Shown piece after piece: positions 61,367-64,000 of a stretch of 64,000 bases of DNA. Source of the DNA: an uncultured Parabacteroides sp. (GTDB lineage Bacteria > Bacteroidota > Bacteroidia > Bacteroidales > Tannerellaceae); NCBI GenBank assembly GCA_937894065.1, contig CALCST010000009.1, forward strand, positions 1 to 64,000. The letters run 5' to 3'. Made by a program: the position numbers and the translations under genes. How positions within the stretch are numbered: position 1 is the first letter of the stretch; every line of letters begins with the position of its first letter. Below the pieces are notes generated by a model. It saw only the letters and a program-made list of their open reading frames with translations, ran no database searches and had not been told where the DNA came from.

Positions 61367-62673
61367 TATTTATTCAATATTAATGTAGCATTAGCTGATG
61401 AACCATTTGCGTCTTTTACTTGTAAGATAAACTTATTCGTATCCTGCAACATATCAAGGAAAGGAGAAATATCAAATTTCAAATTACCTTTATCTCCTTT
61501 TGAAGGGACTTCAAGCTTTTTACCAGCAGAAGACAATATTTCATTTACTTCATCAACACTTGATTGATCTAATAAATCCAATGGTAGATTAATATCTGCA
61601 CCAATAGAAACATTAACTTTTAATTCTTCCAAACCTGTTGGTAGGAATAAATTGATTATTACACTTTTTGTTGATGAAGTTATTGTTTGTGGCTGATTGA
61701 TATCAAATGATTTACCATCAATAGTTCCAGAGATTGAAACCTTATCAGAGTCTTCACCTCCCGGTGTCTCAGAACCACCTGATTCACCACCTGAAATATC
61801 CATAGGAATCTCAATAACAAAATCCTTTTCAATCAAAGCAACATCAACCTTTATCATAGGTTTTCCTGTTGGGACTTCAGGTTTGTCACCATCACCAGGA
61901 TCTTCCGGTTCATTATTATCATCGCCATCACCAGGTTCAGAACCATCTCCATTTTCAACAATATCTAAATCAATCATAAGATTATTATGATTCTTCACCT
62001 CTTCATTTGCCCCTAAATCAACCAAATAAGAAACAGGTTCTCCATTCTTGTCCGTTACGTAAATATTCATACGTAAGACACCTGTGTTTTGCATAAAAGC
62101 AGCTCTATCCTCTTCCTTATTAATAGTCAAGACCCCTATACCATTATCCAAAACAATACTATAATCTTCACTATAATTTTCAAGGAAATTATCACTACAT
62201 CTAAATTGAAGTTTCTTATTACTCAAAACACATGAAGTTTCAACCTTTGATACCTGCTTTGATTCAATAACAAAAGTATCTTCTCCAACATAATAAGGTT
62301 TTTCAAATCCAGCGATAACATTATCGCCATTTTCAGCAGACATTGTATATCTGCCAGGAGTAAGTATTAGTCCTCCTTCTGATTTCAATTCAGCATAAGT
62401 TTCATAAAATGCCACTTTAGTTCCTATAGAATCATAAACCACAACTGAGAAACTATCAGCAAATAATGAATCTCCAGCCTCTATTTCATTACTTTTTGTA
62501 GAATACTCAGCCTCTTTCTCTGCATTCAATGTCAAATCCAACAAGCCTGCATTTTCAGGTAATTGGGGAACTGAAGGATCTTCTATATCGCCCAATAAAT
62601 CTTTCTTCATTTCACATGAGAAAAAAGAAAACATCAATACTGTGACTATATAAAAAATTAATTTATTTCTCAT
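61366..62673 (-). CDS. DUF4493 lipoprotein
   Basis: The 435-residue protein has a lipobox (VLMFSFFSC, Cys20). A DUF4493-like domain follows (SFSVVVYDSIGTKVAFYETYA, LTPGRYTMSAENG, KPYYVGEDTFVI). An acidic Gly/Asp/Pro-rich spacer comes next (about residues 240-270) and then a beta-rich C-terminal half. It overlaps the previous gene by 4 bases (ATGA) and the next by 1. It is probably surface-exposed; its ligand is unknown. Confidence 0.82.
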   Translation of the reverse strand: MRNKLIFYIVTVLMFSFFSCEMKKDLLGDIEDPSVPQLPENAGLLDLTLNAEKEAEYSTKSNEIEAGDSLFADSFSVVVYDSIGTKVAFYETYAELKSEGGLILTPGRYTMSAENGDNVIAGFEKPYYVGEDTFVIESKQVSKVETSCVLSNKKLQFRCSDNFLENYSEDYSIVLDNGIGVLTINKEEDRAAFMQNTGVLRMNIYVTDKNGEPVSYLVDLGANEEVKNHNNLMIDLDIVENGDGSEPGDGDDNNEPEDPGDGDKPEVPTGKPMIKVDVALIEKDFVIEIPMDISGGESGGSETPGGEDSDKVSISGTIDGKSFDINQPQTITSSTKSVIINLFLPTGLEELKVNVSIGADINLPLDLLDQSSVDEVNEILSSAGKKLEVPSKGDKGNLKFDISPFLDMLQDTNKFILQVKDANGSSANATLILNK

Positions 62674-63479
62674 TTTCCATCCTCCTCTACTGCTGCTTTC
62701 AATGTCTGAGTTTCCTGAACATGCGGGCCCGCATCAACAGTTATAATATAGTATTGACCCAAATCGGCAGGTTGTCCGTTATTATCCAAGTAATATGTTC
62801 TTTCTGGATACCATTGATCTGAAAACAATCTTACACGAACCTTTACTTCAAGTTTTCCTGAAGCTGGAACATCTAAGAAGTATGCAGGTTCAATACTTTT
62901 TTCTAAAGAACCACCATCTTCCTGTCTTTGATAAAAAGATATCTTTGCATCTTCAATACCATTATATACATCGGCTTCAAAAGCATAAGCAAATGGTTGA
63001 TCATCCAATAATTTTTGAAACTCTTCCGAAGGTTTAACAATAATACCAATACTTTCAAAAGTACATTTCAAAGATAGGTTTGTTGTAGTTTTATCTTCTA
63101 TCCTAAAAGATTCAGTTTTAACAAAATAAGGCACTTTGCTAACCAATGAATTTCCTCTTTTAAAAGATGAAGCCGTTATCTTATAATCTCCTATAGGCAA
63201 CTCTAAAGGAAGACCTTCATCTACCAAATCTGAAAATTGTTCATATTCTTTATCTGTTTCTCCAGTAATAGACAGATAATAAGTATTTACATCTTGTTCA
63301 GGGAATAATTCCGAAGAACGAGTTGTAATTACAGGGATTTGAATATCTGTTTCTGCTGTTGGTTGGATATTCAAGGAGCCCATGCCTGAAGGGATTTCTG
63401 GTTTTAGGTTATCCTGCGTAATACAAGATGAAAGCATAAACACGCAGATAGTTATTAAAGATATTATATTTTGTTTCAT
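62670..63479 (-). CDS. DUF4493 lipoprotein, short form
   Basis: The 269-residue protein has a lipobox (ICVFMLSSC, Cys19) and a single DUF4493-like domain (GMGSLNIQPTAETDI, ITTRSSELFPEQD, LELPIGDYKITASSFKRG, KVPYFVKTESFRI). It lies 4 bases after the stop of the PCMD gene upstream and overlaps the next gene by 4 bases. Confidence 0.82.
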   Translation of the reverse strand: MKQNIISLITICVFMLSSCITQDNLKPEIPSGMGSLNIQPTAETDIQIPVITTRSSELFPEQDVNTYYLSITGETDKEYEQFSDLVDEGLPLELPIGDYKITASSFKRGNSLVSKVPYFVKTESFRIEDKTTTNLSLKCTFESIGIIVKPSEEFQKLLDDQPFAYAFEADVYNGIEDAKISFYQRQEDGGSLEKSIEPAYFLDVPASGKLEVKVRVRLFSDQWYPERTYYLDNNGQPADLGQYYIITVDAGPHVQETQTLKAAVEEDGK

Positions 63480-63483
63480 AAGA

Positions 63484-64000
63484 TTATTCGTAGATTAATT
63501 GAACATTGTCTATATAAAGTTGACTACCAATATACTCTCCATTGCTCAAATTCGATGCAGAAGGATAAATCATAAGATCATCTGTACTAGTAGAAATACC
63601 AGATACAAATCTAATATACATCTTAGTTGCAGAAGTCATTCCATTATTTCCAGAATAATCAATAACTACTTTTTTATTCGTCCAACTAGTTGTAGGTTTA
63701 GCCTCATCACTATTTAACTGAGTTTTTGCAATAATATTTCCACCTTTATCCAATACGACTAATTCTGCAATAAAAGCATCATTTGATTTACACTCATATT
63801 TGTAATCAAAAGAAAATGCATAAGGACGAGATTTAAAATCTATTCCATAAACAGGATTATCATTTGAATAATCTCCTAAAAACAATTCTCCAGGAGTAAT
63901 ATTATGGACTGTTCCAAGTCCTCCATCTATAGTAGCAGTATTGCCTAATCCCCACCCTACTGTGCGAACTAGTGCTGCTTTAACACTATTATATCCATCC
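63484..64000 (-). CDS. PCMD-domain protein, 3' part (continues beyond the window)
   Basis: The minus-strand frame is open from the stop at 63484 to the window edge (172 complete codons). The first visible residues, SVKAALVRTVGWG, and then ITPGELFLGDY, FKSRPYAFSFDYKYE and YIGSQLYIDNVQLIYE, match the C-terminal half of a PCMD domain. The TTG at 63885 is internal and not a start. It is the first gene of the surface-lipoprotein operon visible here, and its N-terminal part is not in the window. Confidence 0.8.
   Translation of the reverse strand, partial: DGYNSVKAALVRTVGWGLGNTATIDGGLGTVHNITPGELFLGDYSNDNPVYGIDFKSRPYAFSFDYKYECKSNDAFIAELVVLDKGGNIIAKTQLNSDEAKPTTSWTNKKVVIDYSGNNGMTSATKMYIRFVSGISTSTDDLMIYPSASNLSNGEYIGSQLYIDNVQLIYE

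Noticed and set aside
63484..63885. Complete 133-residue gene starting at TTG 63885
   Set aside because: The frame stays open upstream to the window edge with continuous PCMD-domain sequence, so this is the end of a larger gene.

Overview
The window looks like the chromosome of a gut-type Bacteroidales bacterium (Bacteroidaceae: Bacteroides, Phocaeicola or a close relative). The evidence is the family content (DUF2723, DUF4251, DUF4292, DUF4493 and PCMD proteins, a large plant-like IspG, a GH2 beta-galactosidase with signal peptide, LytS/LytTR signalling), many short lipoprotein signal peptides, and promoter -7 boxes of the Bacteroidetes form TAnnTTTG. I cannot name the species. No rRNA, tRNA, CRISPR array, integrase or transposase gene was found.

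Layout. 1-9.7 kb (+ strand): a thioredoxin-fold lipoprotein without its active-site cysteines, YifB/ComM-like AAA+ protein, DUF2723/GT117 membrane protein, polysaccharide deacetylase, QueG and an S37-type peptidase. 9.8-15 kb (- strand): beta-galactosidase and BipA/TypA. 15.6-18.3 kb (+): adenosylhomocysteinase and a GT4 glycosyltransferase. 18.4-34.8 kb (-): metG followed by a surface-polysaccharide block: DegT aminotransferase, Gfo/Idh oxidoreductase, UDP-glucose dehydrogenase, Wzx-type flippase, a fucosyltransferase-like protein, five further glycosyltransferase-type genes, a voltage-gated-type ion channel with a zinc ribbon, and a YfhO-type membrane protein. The middle of this block is clearly AT-rich. 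35-39.6 kb: AlkD-like DNA glycosylase (+) facing an EnvC - DUF4292 - TPR operon (-). 40-44.2 kb (+): DUF4251, DUF4136, an outer-membrane barrel, and a LytS/LytTR pair. 44.3-48.4 kb (-): dut, ispG, purE, gcvH and a PAP2-like membrane protein. 48.4-52.5 kb: a Dabb lipoprotein and rpoN between long gene-poor stretches. 52.5-64 kb (-): an apparent operon of surface lipoproteins (three DUF4493, three PCMD domains, one outer-membrane barrel) ending in a 1327-residue InlB-B-repeat protein. The first gene of that operon runs off the window.

The most unusual signal lies between the genes. (1) About seventeen intergenic regions carry quasi-palindromic tandem octamers of one degenerate family, CTTGTCAA or CTCCTTAA type. 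Most begin or end within about 15 bases of a stop codon, and one supplies the last codons of a gene. (2) Several other intergenic regions hold three to five imperfect palindromes at a 21-23 bp period. Each array has its own sequence, and in two of them arms pair between different units. (3) Three REP-like multi-hairpin elements are present. One (49252-49588) has 11-bp inverted ends and a 9-bp flanking direct repeat, like a non-autonomous mobile element. These are sequence observations; their function is unknown and needs genome-wide and RNA data.
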